Shown here piece by piece: positions 9,060-18,899 of a stretch of 64,000 nt of DNA. Origin of the DNA: Emticicia agri (GTDB taxonomy: Bacteria; Bacteroidota; Bacteroidia; Cytophagales; Spirosomataceae); assembly GCF_004168285.1 (NCBI RefSeq), contig NZ_SEWF01000003.1, positions 1-64,000 of the forward strand, written 5' to 3'. Below the pieces are notes generated by a model, which did not search any database, was not told the DNA's origin, and worked only from the letters and a program-made list of their open reading frames with translations. The position numbers and the translations under genes are program-made. Every line of letters begins with the position of its first letter. The stretch's first letter is position 1.

Positions 9060-9091
9060 CAAATTTACGTAACTAATTGAATACAAGTCAA
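9060..9091 (-). promoter_or_regulatory. Candidate promoter of the small secreted protein gene
   Basis: On the minus strand TAAATTTG (9060-9067) matches TAnnTTTG, and TTG (9089-9091) lies 21 bp upstream as the -33 element. This predicts a leader of about 95 nt. Confidence 0.45.
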
Positions 9092-9388
9092 TTAATAAAT
9101 TGTTAATTTCGAAAAGTTGTTTTAATAATATACGTCATTATTAAAATAGTACAATGTTTTAAGGAAAATTGCAAGAGAAAGTTTAAATAATCCTATCAAA
9201 AAAGTAGACTAATTTAGGCATCAGAATTTTATTTGGGTAAAAATGATTAAACTGTAGCTATGAATAATACAAAAAGCCAAAAAGCAGTAAAAAATGTGCT
9301 TTTTGAGGTCTCTAAGTAAATAAATATTTTATCGGGGATAATTCATAAAAATTTATTTCTTTCGCAGTAAAATTCAGTAATTAAACAT
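9092..9388. other. Intergenic region with one perfect inverted repeat
   Basis: AT-rich spacer between divergent transcription units. The only structure I see is TTTTAATAAT (9120-9129) facing ATTATTAAAA (9137-9146) across 7 bp, a perfect 10-bp inverted repeat that could be an operator. I find no small ORF with a convincing start and no RNA gene. Confidence 0.35.
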
Positions 9389-10018
9389 ATGCTTAATATT
9401 CAAAATTTTCTGAAAACTTATAATAACCATAAGATTTTAGAAATTGAAAATCTGCAGATTCCGGAAGGTATCCATTGGTTTAAGGGGATTAATGGCTCAG
9501 GGAAGTCAACGCTTTTCAGGTCAATTGCCGGAATAATTCCATTTAAAGGTAATATCTTATTTAACAATACAGACTGTCGGAAAGAGGTAGTAGCTTATCG
9601 GTTGCTTGTAAATTTAAGTGAAGCCGAGCCGCTATATCCTGATTATCTGAGTGGATATGATTTATTGAGTTTTATGGCTGAAGCTAAAAAAGCCCGGGAT
9701 GGACAATTAAAAAAATTAGCAGATAGCCTCGGAGTAAGCCAATACTGGAAATCTCCTATCGGGACTTATTCCAGCGGTATGCAAAAGAAAATATCCTTGC
9801 TATCTGCTTTTTTAGGAAGCCCGAAATTAATTATGCTTGATGAACCCCTGATTACGATAGATGACCGAAGTGTGCAAATTGTCTATGAATTGGTAAAGGA
9901 TTATTACGAAAAACAAGGTGTCAGTTTTCTGTTATCCTCGCATCAGGATTTTCGTTTTGAAAGATTAGCTATTAAAAACATTTATCTGGTTCAGAACCAG
10001 ACAGTAACTCAGCAATGA
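9389..10018 (+). CDS. ABC transporter ATP-binding protein
   Basis: 209 aa ATPase subunit, first gene of a three-gene operon. Walker A is GINGSGKST (33-41), the signature is the degenerate YSSGMQKK, Walker B is LIMLDEP and the H-loop is SSHQD. At 209 aa it is slightly shorter than usual but complete in motifs. Its stop overlaps the start of the next gene by 4 bp (ATGA), so the two products should form one transporter. It resembles ATPases of ABC-2 systems, which export or work on bacteriocins, antibiotics or cell-surface material. The substrate is unknown. Confidence 0.85.
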   Translation: MLNIQNFLKTYNNHKILEIENLQIPEGIHWFKGINGSGKSTLFRSIAGIIPFKGNILFNNTDCRKEVVAYRLLVNLSEAEPLYPDYLSGYDLLSFMAEAKKARDGQLKKLADSLGVSQYWKSPIGTYSSGMQKKISLLSAFLGSPKLIMLDEPLITIDDRSVQIVYELVKDYYEKQGVSFLLSSHQDFRFERLAIKNIYLVQNQTVTQQ

Positions 10019-11115
10019 AAAGTTTAATCAGGATACTAAATCTGACAATCATTAAAGAATATTACCGCCAGAATGCTGTATTTATTTTTGCTGTAATGAT
10101 GTTTGCTTTTGGCTTTCTGAGAGCCGTTGAGCATATAACCATTATAAAGCATGCACTTAAATATCCTTCTATATTGGGCTTTTTTTTCTTAGCATGGGCA
10201 TTGCACGGGCTGAAAGTTACTTTATTTACGCTACGCTTGTTGGAGTCCAAGCAGAATGAATTTCTGTATCATGCAAGGTTATTTCCACCTTTGAAGAGGT
10301 TTTGTGCATTTTGCTTGTTACAACTCAGCCTGATTCAACTGACTTTTCTTTATTCGCTGGCTATGATAAAATTCGGTATTGAGGAGGGGAAATTGTTAGA
10401 GATTGGGTACATTATAGGGTTTAATGTAGTTTTAATAGTAGTAGGAGCTTTGATTTATGAATACCGCATACAAAGACCTAATGCAGAGCAGGTCAGAAGC
10501 AAGCCTATTCAGAAATTGTTTGCGCAATTCCGTACGCCACCTTATCTTTTTTTTGTAAGGTATCTGTTCTCTAAACAACCTGTTTTGCTTTTGCTGACAA
10601 AACTTTTCTGCTGTTTGATACTGTTGGGAATTTGTAATTTGTATCCGACAGATGATTATGATGAGCGATTGCTTGCCTTAGGTGGTTTATTTGTAGCGGC
10701 GGGTCATACAGTATTCTGTCAGCAATATTTTATTTTTGAGAATAAGTTTATGCTTATTACTAAAAATCTGCCATTGAGTGATTCACAACGGTTAGTACAT
10801 TATTTATTAGCGTATTTTCTGCTTTTATTACCTGAAATAATTGTATTAGCCAGAAACCTACCCGATACGGTAAGTTATCTGTTTATAGTGTTTCTGATGC
10901 TATTTGTTTTATCAATGATATTTCTGAATCATCATGTGCAGTATATCAATAATATTTCGCATGATGCCTTTATGCAAAGGCTTTTTTTTACGGGTATTCT
11001 TTTTCTGGTGTTGATAATGTTCAAGATTCCTGTAATTTTGATGGCTCTTATAAATTTTTCAATCGCTGCGTTCGTTTTTAAGAAACATTATTTTTTGTCC
11101 GACTTCAATCCATAA
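10015..11115 (+). CDS. Integral membrane protein, likely ABC-2-type permease
   Basis: 366 aa with about ten hydrophobic segments, for example FIFAVMMFAFGFL, GFFFLAWALHGL, LLLLTKLFCCLILLGICNL and LVLIMFKIPVILMALINF. There is no recognised motif. The role is inferred from translational coupling (ATGA overlap) with the ATPase gene. The polar loop around residues 155-180 (RIQRPNAEQVRSKPIQKL) is cytoplasmic by charge. Similar orphan permeases are poorly conserved, which fits the absence of motifs. Confidence 0.65.
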   Translation: MKSLIRILNLTIIKEYYRQNAVFIFAVMMFAFGFLRAVEHITIIKHALKYPSILGFFFLAWALHGLKVTLFTLRLLESKQNEFLYHARLFPPLKRFCAFCLLQLSLIQLTFLYSLAMIKFGIEEGKLLEIGYIIGFNVVLIVVGALIYEYRIQRPNAEQVRSKPIQKLFAQFRTPPYLFFVRYLFSKQPVLLLLTKLFCCLILLGICNLYPTDDYDERLLALGGLFVAAGHTVFCQQYFIFENKFMLITKNLPLSDSQRLVHYLLAYFLLLLPEIIVLARNLPDTVSYLFIVFLMLFVLSMIFLNHHVQYINNISHDAFMQRLFFTGILFLVLIMFKIPVILMALINFSIAAFVFKKHYFLSDFNP

Positions 11116-11119
11116 CACT

Positions 11120-12517
11120 ATGATTCGCATACTTACTACATTATTGTTTATTACTGCCTCTAATTTTGCTTACAGCCAGTTCAGAATATCGGCCGAGATA
11201 CAGGAACCTACAGAAAAAAGGGCTATTTTAGTACTTCACCGTGATTGGGTTGGTAAAGAAGAAGAGTATGAATTAACTTTAAATAGCGATAATCGCTTTA
11301 GTTTTATTACTACTATCAAAGACCTGGCTTATATAGATTTTTATTACGGAGACCAGAGTTTACATTTCTGGATTGTAGAACCCAATGACGAAATCACTAT
11401 CAAATTTGACCCTAAAAAATTCTGGAGTACTTTACAGGTAGATGGGCAAGGTTCGGAAAAGGGTAAATATTATGCCGAGCATCAGAATAAATTTGAAATA
11501 GCAAATGACTGGGAACTACAGGTCGAAAAATGGCGCAAACTGCCACTGAAAGCTTATTTTGAGAAACTTGATGAGGAACAAGCTAAACAGATTGAATTCT
11601 TAGAGAACTATCAGAACCTTTCACAGAGTTTTAAAGATACACGCAAGGCAGATATTATAGGTATTATTCAGAACTATAAAGTTGAAGCCTTGTCAGGCGA
11701 CCAATATACTTCATTATCGCCGGACAGTATCAGGAATAGTTTAAAAATGGGAGATATACCACCAGTAGCGCAGGCGGCTTCTTTAGAGTATGGAAATACT
11801 TATCTGAATCTGATAGATTTATTTATTGCTAAAGAGGCGATACGTAGGAAAAAAGAACTGACAGAAGTGGATGAGTATAATTTTATAAAATCGCTTTATA
11901 CAAAAAAGCAAATCTCTCAGGAGTTGGGGGAGCGTATATTGGGTTTTAAACTTCAGAATGCTATTGAAGCCAACGGAGCAACTTCAAAAATTTTAACTCC
12001 TGCTTATGATTATATAGGTTTTGTACAGAACAAAACTTATAAGAATTATATCAATCAATTGATTAGTTTGCAAAGAACTTTGGCGAAAGGGTCGCCAGCC
12101 AAAGATTTTTCGCTGCGAGATATAGAGGGTAAGGAAGTTTCGCTGAAAGATTACAAAGGCAAAGTAGTTTATCTTGATTTCTGGGCAAGTTGGTGTGGGC
12201 CGTGTATTTATGATATGAAGTTTGCCGAGAAAGTAAAGGAACATTTTAAAAATAAAGAGGTAGTATTTATTCAGATTTCGATTGATAATGAAGCTGAATG
12301 GAAAGAAGCAGTGAAAATGTATGATTTGAAAGGTATTAATGTTCGGACGGATGATAATAGTGCTATTGTAAAAAATTATGCCATTTCGGGAGTACCTTCT
12401 TATTTTCTGATAGATAAAAGCGGCAATTTTGCGGTAGCAAAAGTAGTTGACCCCAGTGATGAAGAAGGTAAAACACTTATCTCACAAATTGAAGAGGTAT
12501 TAGCCAGAAACGAATAG
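11120..12517 (+). CDS. Exported thioredoxin-like (TlpA/ResA-type) protein with long N-terminal domain
   Basis: 465 aa. Signal peptide (ITASNFAYSQ, cleaved near residue 20), a beta-rich N-terminal domain of DUF4369 style (residues about 22-110), a helical middle, and a C-terminal thioredoxin fold from about residue 325 (GSPAKDFSLRDIEGKEVSL). The active site is WASWCGPC with Cys359 and Cys362, and the cis-proline is in GVPSYFLI. It would reduce or form disulfides in the periplasm. It starts 4 bp after the permease gene, so the operon joins an ABC transporter to a periplasmic redox protein. The stop is only 10 bp from that of the convergent LytTR gene, with no terminator between them. Confidence 0.88.
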   Translation: MIRILTTLLFITASNFAYSQFRISAEIQEPTEKRAILVLHRDWVGKEEEYELTLNSDNRFSFITTIKDLAYIDFYYGDQSLHFWIVEPNDEITIKFDPKKFWSTLQVDGQGSEKGKYYAEHQNKFEIANDWELQVEKWRKLPLKAYFEKLDEEQAKQIEFLENYQNLSQSFKDTRKADIIGIIQNYKVEALSGDQYTSLSPDSIRNSLKMGDIPPVAQAASLEYGNTYLNLIDLFIAKEAIRRKKELTEVDEYNFIKSLYTKKQISQELGERILGFKLQNAIEANGATSKILTPAYDYIGFVQNKTYKNYINQLISLQRTLAKGSPAKDFSLRDIEGKEVSLKDYKGKVVYLDFWASWCGPCIYDMKFAEKVKEHFKNKEVVFIQISIDNEAEWKEAVKMYDLKGINVRTDDNSAIVKNYAISGVPSYFLIDKSGNFAVAKVVDPSDEEGKTLISQIEEVLARNE

Positions 12518-12527
12518 GATAACTCTT

Positions 12528-13274
12528 TTAATGGCTACCTATTAATCTGATAAAATCTTTGTAATAGCTTTCTCCAACAGGAATAGTAGCACGGCCGATA
12601 AATATTCGTTGGCGCTCAATTGAATTGATTTTTTCTAAGGAAATGATATAAGATTTATGTACTCTTACAAAGCGATTGGCAGGTAATAATTCTTCCATTT
12701 TCTTCATGGTTTGCAAGGTCAGAATTCTTTCGTCTACGGTATAAATGGAAACATAATCTTTTAACCCTTCTATGTAAAGAATAGATGAGAGGTTAAGTTT
12801 GATGATTTTGTATTCAGTTTTTACGAAGATAAAATCTAATTGTTGTTCAGAGACAGGGGCTTTGTTCTCAATAGGTTCAGGTATCTGTAGTATGGAATGA
12901 TTAACAGGTATATGCTGAAGTCGGCCACTGACTTTTTGAACGGCTTTCAGAAATCTTTCGAACGAAATAGGTTTCAGTAAGTAGTCAATTACATCTAACT
13001 CATATCCATCCATAGCATATTCAGAATAGGCCGTCGTCAGGATTGCCTTGCATTTGCCATTTACTACCCTTAAAAACTGAATGCCTGTCAGGCTTGGCAT
13101 CTGAATGTCCACAAAAACCAAATCAACTTTTCCTTGTTGTATCAGACTTAGGGCTTCAAGTGGATCGGTACAGGCATCTACCAGGGTTAAAGAAGGGAGT
13201 TGGTTAATGTATTTTACCAGAATATCTAATGCCAGAGGTTCATCATCTACTGCCAGACATCGTATTTTCTCCAT
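12528..13274 (-). CDS. LytTR-family response regulator
   Basis: 248 aa. Receiver domain (residues 3-120) with acidic pocket D10-D11, phospho-acceptor D56 in VFVDIQMP, T79 in ILTTAYSEYA and K102 in DYLLKPISFERF. The LytTR DNA-binding domain follows at about 145-245 (KTEYKIIKLNLSSILYIEGLKD ... FVRVHKSYIISL). It binds direct repeats about 21 bp apart. It lies 1 bp after the kinase gene, so the two form a complete LytS/LytR pair. Candidate targets are the repeats at 14364-14394 just upstream of the kinase gene. Confidence 0.92.
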   Translation of the reverse strand: MEKIRCLAVDDEPLALDILVKYINQLPSLTLVDACTDPLEALSLIQQGKVDLVFVDIQMPSLTGIQFLRVVNGKCKAILTTAYSEYAMDGYELDVIDYLLKPISFERFLKAVQKVSGRLQHIPVNHSILQIPEPIENKAPVSEQQLDFIFVKTEYKIIKLNLSSILYIEGLKDYVSIYTVDERILTLQTMKKMEELLPANRFVRVHKSYIISLEKINSIERQRIFIGRATIPVGESYYKDFIRLIGSH

Positions 13275-13275
13275 A

Positions 13276-14304
13276 TTATAATATCAAATTTAGTTCAGAC
13301 GAATATTTATTGCCATCGTTTTGTATTTCTAAGTGATGGTTTTTAGGATAAATCAGGTTCAGTCTTTTTTTGATGTTTTCAAGACCAACACCCCCATATC
13401 TATCTTTATTCTGGTTCGTTAGCTGGTTCTTTACTGTAAAAATCAGATTATTCTGATTTAACAATAATTGAATTGAAAGGGGATGATTTATATCTTGCAC
13501 ATTCCCATGCTTAAATGCATTCTCCACAAAAGGAATCAACATCAGAGGTGCTATTCTCTGCGAAGATACGTCACCTATTACTTCAAAATCAACATAAGTT
13601 TGTCCTGAGTATCGTATCTTCTGCAATTCTATAAAATTATTCAGATAAGTTAATTCCGTATAAAGACTCACTTTCTCCTGATTTGACTCATACAGCATAT
13701 AGCGCATTAACTCAGAGAGTTTCATAATCGCCTCCGGAGTTTTAGACGATTGATTGAGTGCTAACGAATAAATATTATTAAGCGTATTGAATAGAAAATG
13801 TGGATTTAACTGATTTTTCAGAAATGCATTCTCTGCATTCAGTTTTTCGGTAAGTAAAGCAGTTTTTTCTTTTTCGTTGGCGAAGAAATCTTCAATCATT
13901 TTTAAAAAGAAAGCATTGAATGAAAAAGTAATGACATTATAGGTACTATCAGTAATGTAATAAGGAAAATATCTTGATTCTTCTGAGTAATTATGATAAC
14001 CGAATAAATGCCAGAAAAGAATCTCTTCAATCAAATAACGCAGAGCCACATAAATGAAGCAGACTGCTACAAAACCTAAAGCGAGATTGAGGTATTGTTT
14101 AGAAGAAAAGTAGCGGTTAAGAATAAAAAGTATTAAATAAGAGATAAGTATAGTGAAGAAAATAGTAGTCCAGTAAAATGGGTTCTGGTATCTTTCCCAA
14201 GAGAACTGATAGTTTTTATCTCCAATCAGGCTTAATATATCTCCTTTGAAGTAGAGAAACAGCCAGAAAATAATATGAAGCAGATTACGCTGACGCTTAT
14301 TCAT
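13276..14304 (-). CDS. LytS-type sensor histidine kinase (His_kinase family)
   Basis: 342 aa. Four membrane helices in residues about 8-150 (LLHIIFWLFLYFKG, IFFTILISYLILFIL, LNLALGFVAVCFIYV and a fourth around 120-135). Then come a short coiled coil and the phospho-acceptor block NPHFLFNTLNN with H169. The ATPase part holds FVENAFKHG (N box) and GGVGLENIKKRL (G box). There is no extracellular sensor domain, so the signal is probably sensed in the membrane. It is co-transcribed with the LytTR regulator. Confidence 0.9.
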   Translation of the reverse strand: MNKRQRNLLHIIFWLFLYFKGDILSLIGDKNYQFSWERYQNPFYWTTIFFTILISYLILFILNRYFSSKQYLNLALGFVAVCFIYVALRYLIEEILFWHLFGYHNYSEESRYFPYYITDSTYNVITFSFNAFFLKMIEDFFANEKEKTALLTEKLNAENAFLKNQLNPHFLFNTLNNIYSLALNQSSKTPEAIMKLSELMRYMLYESNQEKVSLYTELTYLNNFIELQKIRYSGQTYVDFEVIGDVSSQRIAPLMLIPFVENAFKHGNVQDINHPLSIQLLLNQNNLIFTVKNQLTNQNKDRYGGVGLENIKKRLNLIYPKNHHLEIQNDGNKYSSELNLIL

Positions 14305-14363
14305 AAGAATATTGTTGAAATTGGCGTTGAAAGTACTTGTTCTCTATCATATCTCAAACAGAT

Positions 14364-14394
14364 ACCGACAAACACCGATAAAACACCGTCAAAC
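14364..14394. promoter_or_regulatory. Candidate LytTR operator: three helically phased repeats
   Basis: ACCGACAAAC (14364), ACCGATAAAAC (14374) and ACCGTCAAAC (14385) are direct repeats 10 and 11 bp apart, and a related ACCGAC occurs at 14405. The outer pair is 21 bp apart, the spacing bound by LytTR dimers, and ACCGT resembles the start of the published LytTR half-site. The cluster is 60 bp upstream of the kinase gene and 150 bp upstream of the divergent DUF5694 gene, so it could serve either. Confidence 0.5.
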
Positions 14395-14543
14395 ACTCTT
14401 CTGAACCGACGAAGTCCATAAAGTCTATTAGTCGAGCGATTATCGTGTTAGACGGTGAAAAAGACTTCTATGACGATTGGAAACGATTTGTTATTGATGG
14501 CTCTTCTACTTTTGAGTATCATAATCAAAAACCATACTCACAT

Positions 14544-15644
14544 ATGAAAAAGCTGTTATTTATTCTATTGATTAATCTATCAGGTTTCGCACTTTTTGCT
14601 CAAAGACCTACGCAAGATTTAGAAGTACTCATGATTGGTGCATCGCACCAGTATGACCCTGAACCCAAACAAGATATGAGCGGAGTACATGCCAGAATCA
14701 GAGCATTTAAACCGGATGCAGTTTTTGGGGAATGGCTGTCGCCGGAAGATGAAAAAGCTATAAAAACCTATTGGAACAAAGCAGGCGTATTAAAGCGTCT
14801 GGAACGTCTGAAACAAAAAAACAACATCAACGAGAAGGATTTACCTGCTGCGATTGCTCGTTATGAAAAAACTTTAGATAAAAGCCCTGAGGATATGAAA
14901 AACAGGATAGACCTGGCAGTAGCCTATTATCTGAGTTATGATGCAGGCAATGGGTATTATCAGATGTGGCATATTGCCAAGCATCTGCAGAAAAACCCGA
15001 AAGATACCAGTGTATTTAACTATGCCCGTAAGAAGTTCTTTACCGCCTCGGTTGATTCTTTACACGAAGCAATTAACCCTTATATAGATGATGAGTACGA
15101 TTATGTGGCTCATCCTATGATGGTAGAGTTGGGTATGAAGAAAATTTATCCGATGGATTCGCAACGCTGGGATAATGAATGGAGTGAAGCATGGAGTAAG
15201 GCTGATTCAGTTTTTTATGCCCGGTTGAATGAGTTGAAAAAAGATTCATTATCGGCCGAAGGAAAGAGAGCCAGAGAAATTTCGGGAATTGTAAAAAATA
15301 GAATGGATTACCTCATTAAAGATGCGATTCAAACTTATGGCAATAACCATCATACTGAAGGCATGAATGGCCCGGAAATGACAGAATGGCTTTTCAGAAT
15401 TAATTTCTATTCCAACGAATATCAGGAACTCTCTATTTTTCCGGCTGATTTGTATGGATGGATGTTACATTGGTGGTGGCACAGAAATAACGATATGTGT
15501 AATAATACCATTGAACGTGCCAAAGCGAACGGCTTTAAAAAGGTGATGATTGTGGTAGGAGCAAATCATGCCGCTATCATGACTAAAATATTCAGAGAGA
15601 AAGGGGTGAAAGTAGTGAGTATATTAGATGCACCTCTTAAATAA
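14544..15644 (+). CDS. Exported DUF5694-family protein
   Basis: 366 aa from the ATG at 14544. I prefer this to an in-frame start at 14445 because a signal peptide begins here (MKKLLFILLINLSGFALFAQ). The mature protein starts with LEVLMIGASHQYDP, has an acidic, tryptophan-rich helical middle, and ends with KVMIVVGANHAAIMTKIFREKG. GASH near the N-terminus and GANHA near the C-terminus resemble the paired motifs of TraB/ChaN-like folds. The function is unknown. It is divergent from the LytS/LytTR pair and shares the intergenic region that holds the phased repeats. Confidence 0.75.
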   Translation: MKKLLFILLINLSGFALFAQRPTQDLEVLMIGASHQYDPEPKQDMSGVHARIRAFKPDAVFGEWLSPEDEKAIKTYWNKAGVLKRLERLKQKNNINEKDLPAAIARYEKTLDKSPEDMKNRIDLAVAYYLSYDAGNGYYQMWHIAKHLQKNPKDTSVFNYARKKFFTASVDSLHEAINPYIDDEYDYVAHPMMVELGMKKIYPMDSQRWDNEWSEAWSKADSVFYARLNELKKDSLSAEGKRAREISGIVKNRMDYLIKDAIQTYGNNHHTEGMNGPEMTEWLFRINFYSNEYQELSIFPADLYGWMLHWWWHRNNDMCNNTIERAKANGFKKVMIVVGANHAAIMTKIFREKGVKVVSILDAPLK

Positions 15645-15716
15645 TTCAGTAGGCACTACAAGGAGATTATCTGAAATGAATTAAAACCATTATTGATACT
15701 TGTTATCGGTTTAGGT

Positions 15717-15752
15717 AAGGCAAACCTGTTTTGAATATGGTTTGCCTTTTCT
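15717..15752 (+). terminator. Hairpin terminator after the DUF5694 gene
   Basis: AAGGCAAACC (15717-15726) pairs with GGTTTGCCTT (15739-15748) across 12 nt and is followed by a T-rich run. It lies about 75 bp past the stop. I see nothing else between here and 15927. Confidence 0.7.
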
Positions 15753-15927
15753 TTTAAATTCTGCTTATAACCTAAGATATTCGATAGAAAAAGTAGAGGA
15801 TAGGATTGGTAGTTAAGGCAATACCTGTTATCTAAATAATTTTAATAAGAATTTTAGTTTTTAACCATCAAATACTCCCTTTTTTTAGCGTTCTTTGTAA
15901 CAATTTATAGGATGTAAAACTTTTTGT

Positions 15928-16812
15928 ATGCTACACTCAATGACTGGTTTTGGCTCGGCGACTATCGAGAACTCCAAAATCTCTGTAACTGTCGAAATAA
16001 AATCGCTCAATTCAAAATTTTTTGATATCTATTGCCGAATCCCAAGAGGTTATTCAGAACGTGAAGTTGAAATCAGAAATATACTTACTCAAGAGTTAGA
16101 AAGGGGTAAGGTAGAGTTTATGATGTCTATCACACCCAAAGATGAAGCTGCGGCATCGACTGCGGTTAACCGGGCATTGGTAAAAGCCTATTTCAAAGAT
16201 TTAAAAGAAACTTCTCTTGAACTTGGATTTGAACCGAGTCCTACCGAAATACTACGAATGGCAACCATGATGCCGAATGCGTTTAATACTGATGGGTTAA
16301 GTGAAACTGATGCACAGGAAGAGTGGGACCTGATAAAAAATGCAGTTACTGTAGCTATTTCGAAATGCAAGGATTTTCGCTTGCAGGAAGGAAAAAATAC
16401 TGAGTTGAAATTCAGAGAGTATATCGAAAATATTGAAGCGTTACTGGCACAAGTTGAAGAACAAGCACCTAAGCGTATTCCGCTCGTACGTGAGCGGATT
16501 GAGAAAGCTGTATCGGAATGGATACAGAATGAAAACTTTGACAAAAACCGATTTGAGCAGGAATTAATCTATTATGTAGAGAAATTTGATATTTCGGAAG
16601 AAAAAGTACGCTTGAAAAACCACCTCGAATACTTTATTAAAGAGTTAAAGACGGCTTCTAATGGCAAGCGTCTGAACTTTATTGCGCAGGAAATTGGCCG
16701 TGAAGTAAATACTATCGGCTCTAAAGCGAATGACTCGATTATTCAGCGACTGGTTGTTCAGATGAAAGACGAATTGGAAAAGATAAAAGAACAAACAATG
16801 AATATTGTTTAA
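15928..16812 (+). CDS. YicC/YloC-family endoribonuclease
   Basis: 294 aa, the usual length. The family signature MLHSMTGFGSA opens the protein. SVTVEIKSLNSKFFDIYCRIP follows, and the C-terminal DUF1732 part holds ERGKVEFMMSI early and the conserved RLNFIAQEIGREVNTIGSKAND near the end. E. coli YicC is an endoribonuclease reported to act on small RNAs, and B. subtilis YloC is related. It lies 111 bp before eno in the same direction and may be co-transcribed. The many acidic residues near the C-terminus fit the metal-dependent activity known for the family. Confidence 0.92.
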   Translation: MLHSMTGFGSATIENSKISVTVEIKSLNSKFFDIYCRIPRGYSEREVEIRNILTQELERGKVEFMMSITPKDEAAASTAVNRALVKAYFKDLKETSLELGFEPSPTEILRMATMMPNAFNTDGLSETDAQEEWDLIKNAVTVAISKCKDFRLQEGKNTELKFREYIENIEALLAQVEEQAPKRIPLVRERIEKAVSEWIQNENFDKNRFEQELIYYVEKFDISEEKVRLKNHLEYFIKELKTASNGKRLNFIAQEIGREVNTIGSKANDSIIQRLVVQMKDELEKIKEQTMNIV

Positions 16813-16920
16813 AATATCTTTATTTTTGCTCCAGATTATCTGCGCCAAATCAGGCAAGAAACCACCTTATTTTTATATTTCTTATATTTATTACCAATAA
16901 CTCTAAATTTTAATTTCTGA

Positions 16921-18201
<1,281 letters not shown>

Positions 18202-18220
18202 TACCTGTTATATAGCAGGC

Positions 18221-18260
18221 AAAAGCACCAGACAATAAAATTGTTTCGGTGCTTTTTGTT
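18221..18260 (+). terminator. eno terminator
   Basis: AAAAGCACC (18221-18229) pairs with GGTGCTTTT (18248-18256), with partial pairing in the loop, followed by a long T-rich run. It is about 20 bp after the eno stop. Confidence 0.85.
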
Positions 18261-18291
18261 TTTTTGCACCAAATTTATAGTTTTGAGGTTA

Positions 18292-18453
18292 AGAAACTAT
18301 TTGAATCAATCTTGTTTCATCCAAAATGATTATTTTTTATAAATACTGCGTTACTAAAATCCTCATTTAGCTCTGCTAAATTCCGGTTTTAGTGCCTTGT
18401 CTTTACAAAAAATACTCTATTTTGTTCTGAAAAAGCTGATTCAAATAATTTCT
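18292..18453. repeat. 162-bp imperfect palindrome (MITE-like or structured RNA)
   Basis: Five pairs of inverted segments share one centre at about 18373: 18292-18309 with 18436-18453 (16 of 18 match), CAAAAT 18322-18327 with 18419-18424, ATTTTTT 18332-18338 with 18407-18413, ACTAAAA 18353-18359 with 18387-18393, and ATTTAGC 18365-18371 with 18375-18381. The whole block could fold into one long hairpin. It lies between the eno terminator and the ftsB-like gene, contains no ORF, and looks like a short non-autonomous element or a dispersed palindromic repeat. Confidence 0.6.
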
Positions 18454-18535
18454 AATTCGTGCTTTTAACAATTCCTAATTAAAACCTTTGGGCTAAACTA
18501 TTTGTTTATTCAAAGATGCCAAGCTTTATAAGTCT

Positions 18536-18859
18536 ATGAAAATTTACGTCCCTGCTTTTCTGCACAAGTACCGTTTTTATGTACTCACTACGGTAGTTCT
18601 ACTGGTCTGGATAGCTTTTTTCGACGGTAGCAATCTTATTTCCCAATTTCGACTCTGGCAAAAATACCGAGAACTCGAAGATGAGAAAGAATACTATGTT
18701 GAGGCCCTGAAAAAAGTGAAGTATGAAGAAAAAGAGGTAATGGGCAATGCCGATGCTATGGAAAAATTTGCCCGTGAGAAATACCTCATGAAAAAGACCG
18801 GAGAAACTGTTTTTGTGATAGTTGATGAAAATAATCAATCTGTCGAAAAAGAAGAGTAA
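18536..18859 (+). CDS. FtsB/DivIC-like septum formation initiator
   Basis: 107 aa. A short cytoplasmic tail, one membrane helix (residues about 12-30, FYVLTTVVLLVWIAFFDG), then a coiled coil (LWQKYRELEDEKEYYVEALKKVKYEE). The C-terminal block AMEKFAREKYLMKKTGETVFVI is the family's usual end. It would join FtsL and FtsQ in the divisome. Bacteroidota often place this gene shortly after eno, as here, which supports the call. A hairpin terminator shared with the convergent mrp gene follows directly. Confidence 0.88.
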   Translation: MKIYVPAFLHKYRFYVLTTVVLLVWIAFFDGSNLISQFRLWQKYRELEDEKEYYVEALKKVKYEEKEVMGNADAMEKFAREKYLMKKTGETVFVIVDENNQSVEKEE

Positions 18860-18863
18860 ACAA

Positions 18864-18893
18864 AAAGCCTTCAGGTTTATGTCTGAAGGCTTT
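18864..18893. terminator. Bidirectional terminator between the ftsB-like gene and mrp
   Basis: A perfect 11-bp stem (AAAGCCTTCAG at 18864-18874 with its complement at 18883-18893), 8-nt loop, with A-rich sequence on one side and T-rich on the other. It sits between two convergent genes. Confidence 0.8.
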
Positions 18894-18899
18894 CATTTT

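Noticed and set aside
16188-16544. 118-aa minus-strand open frame inside yicC
   Set aside because: Serine-rich translation typical of an antisense shadow; the plus frame is a clear YicC.
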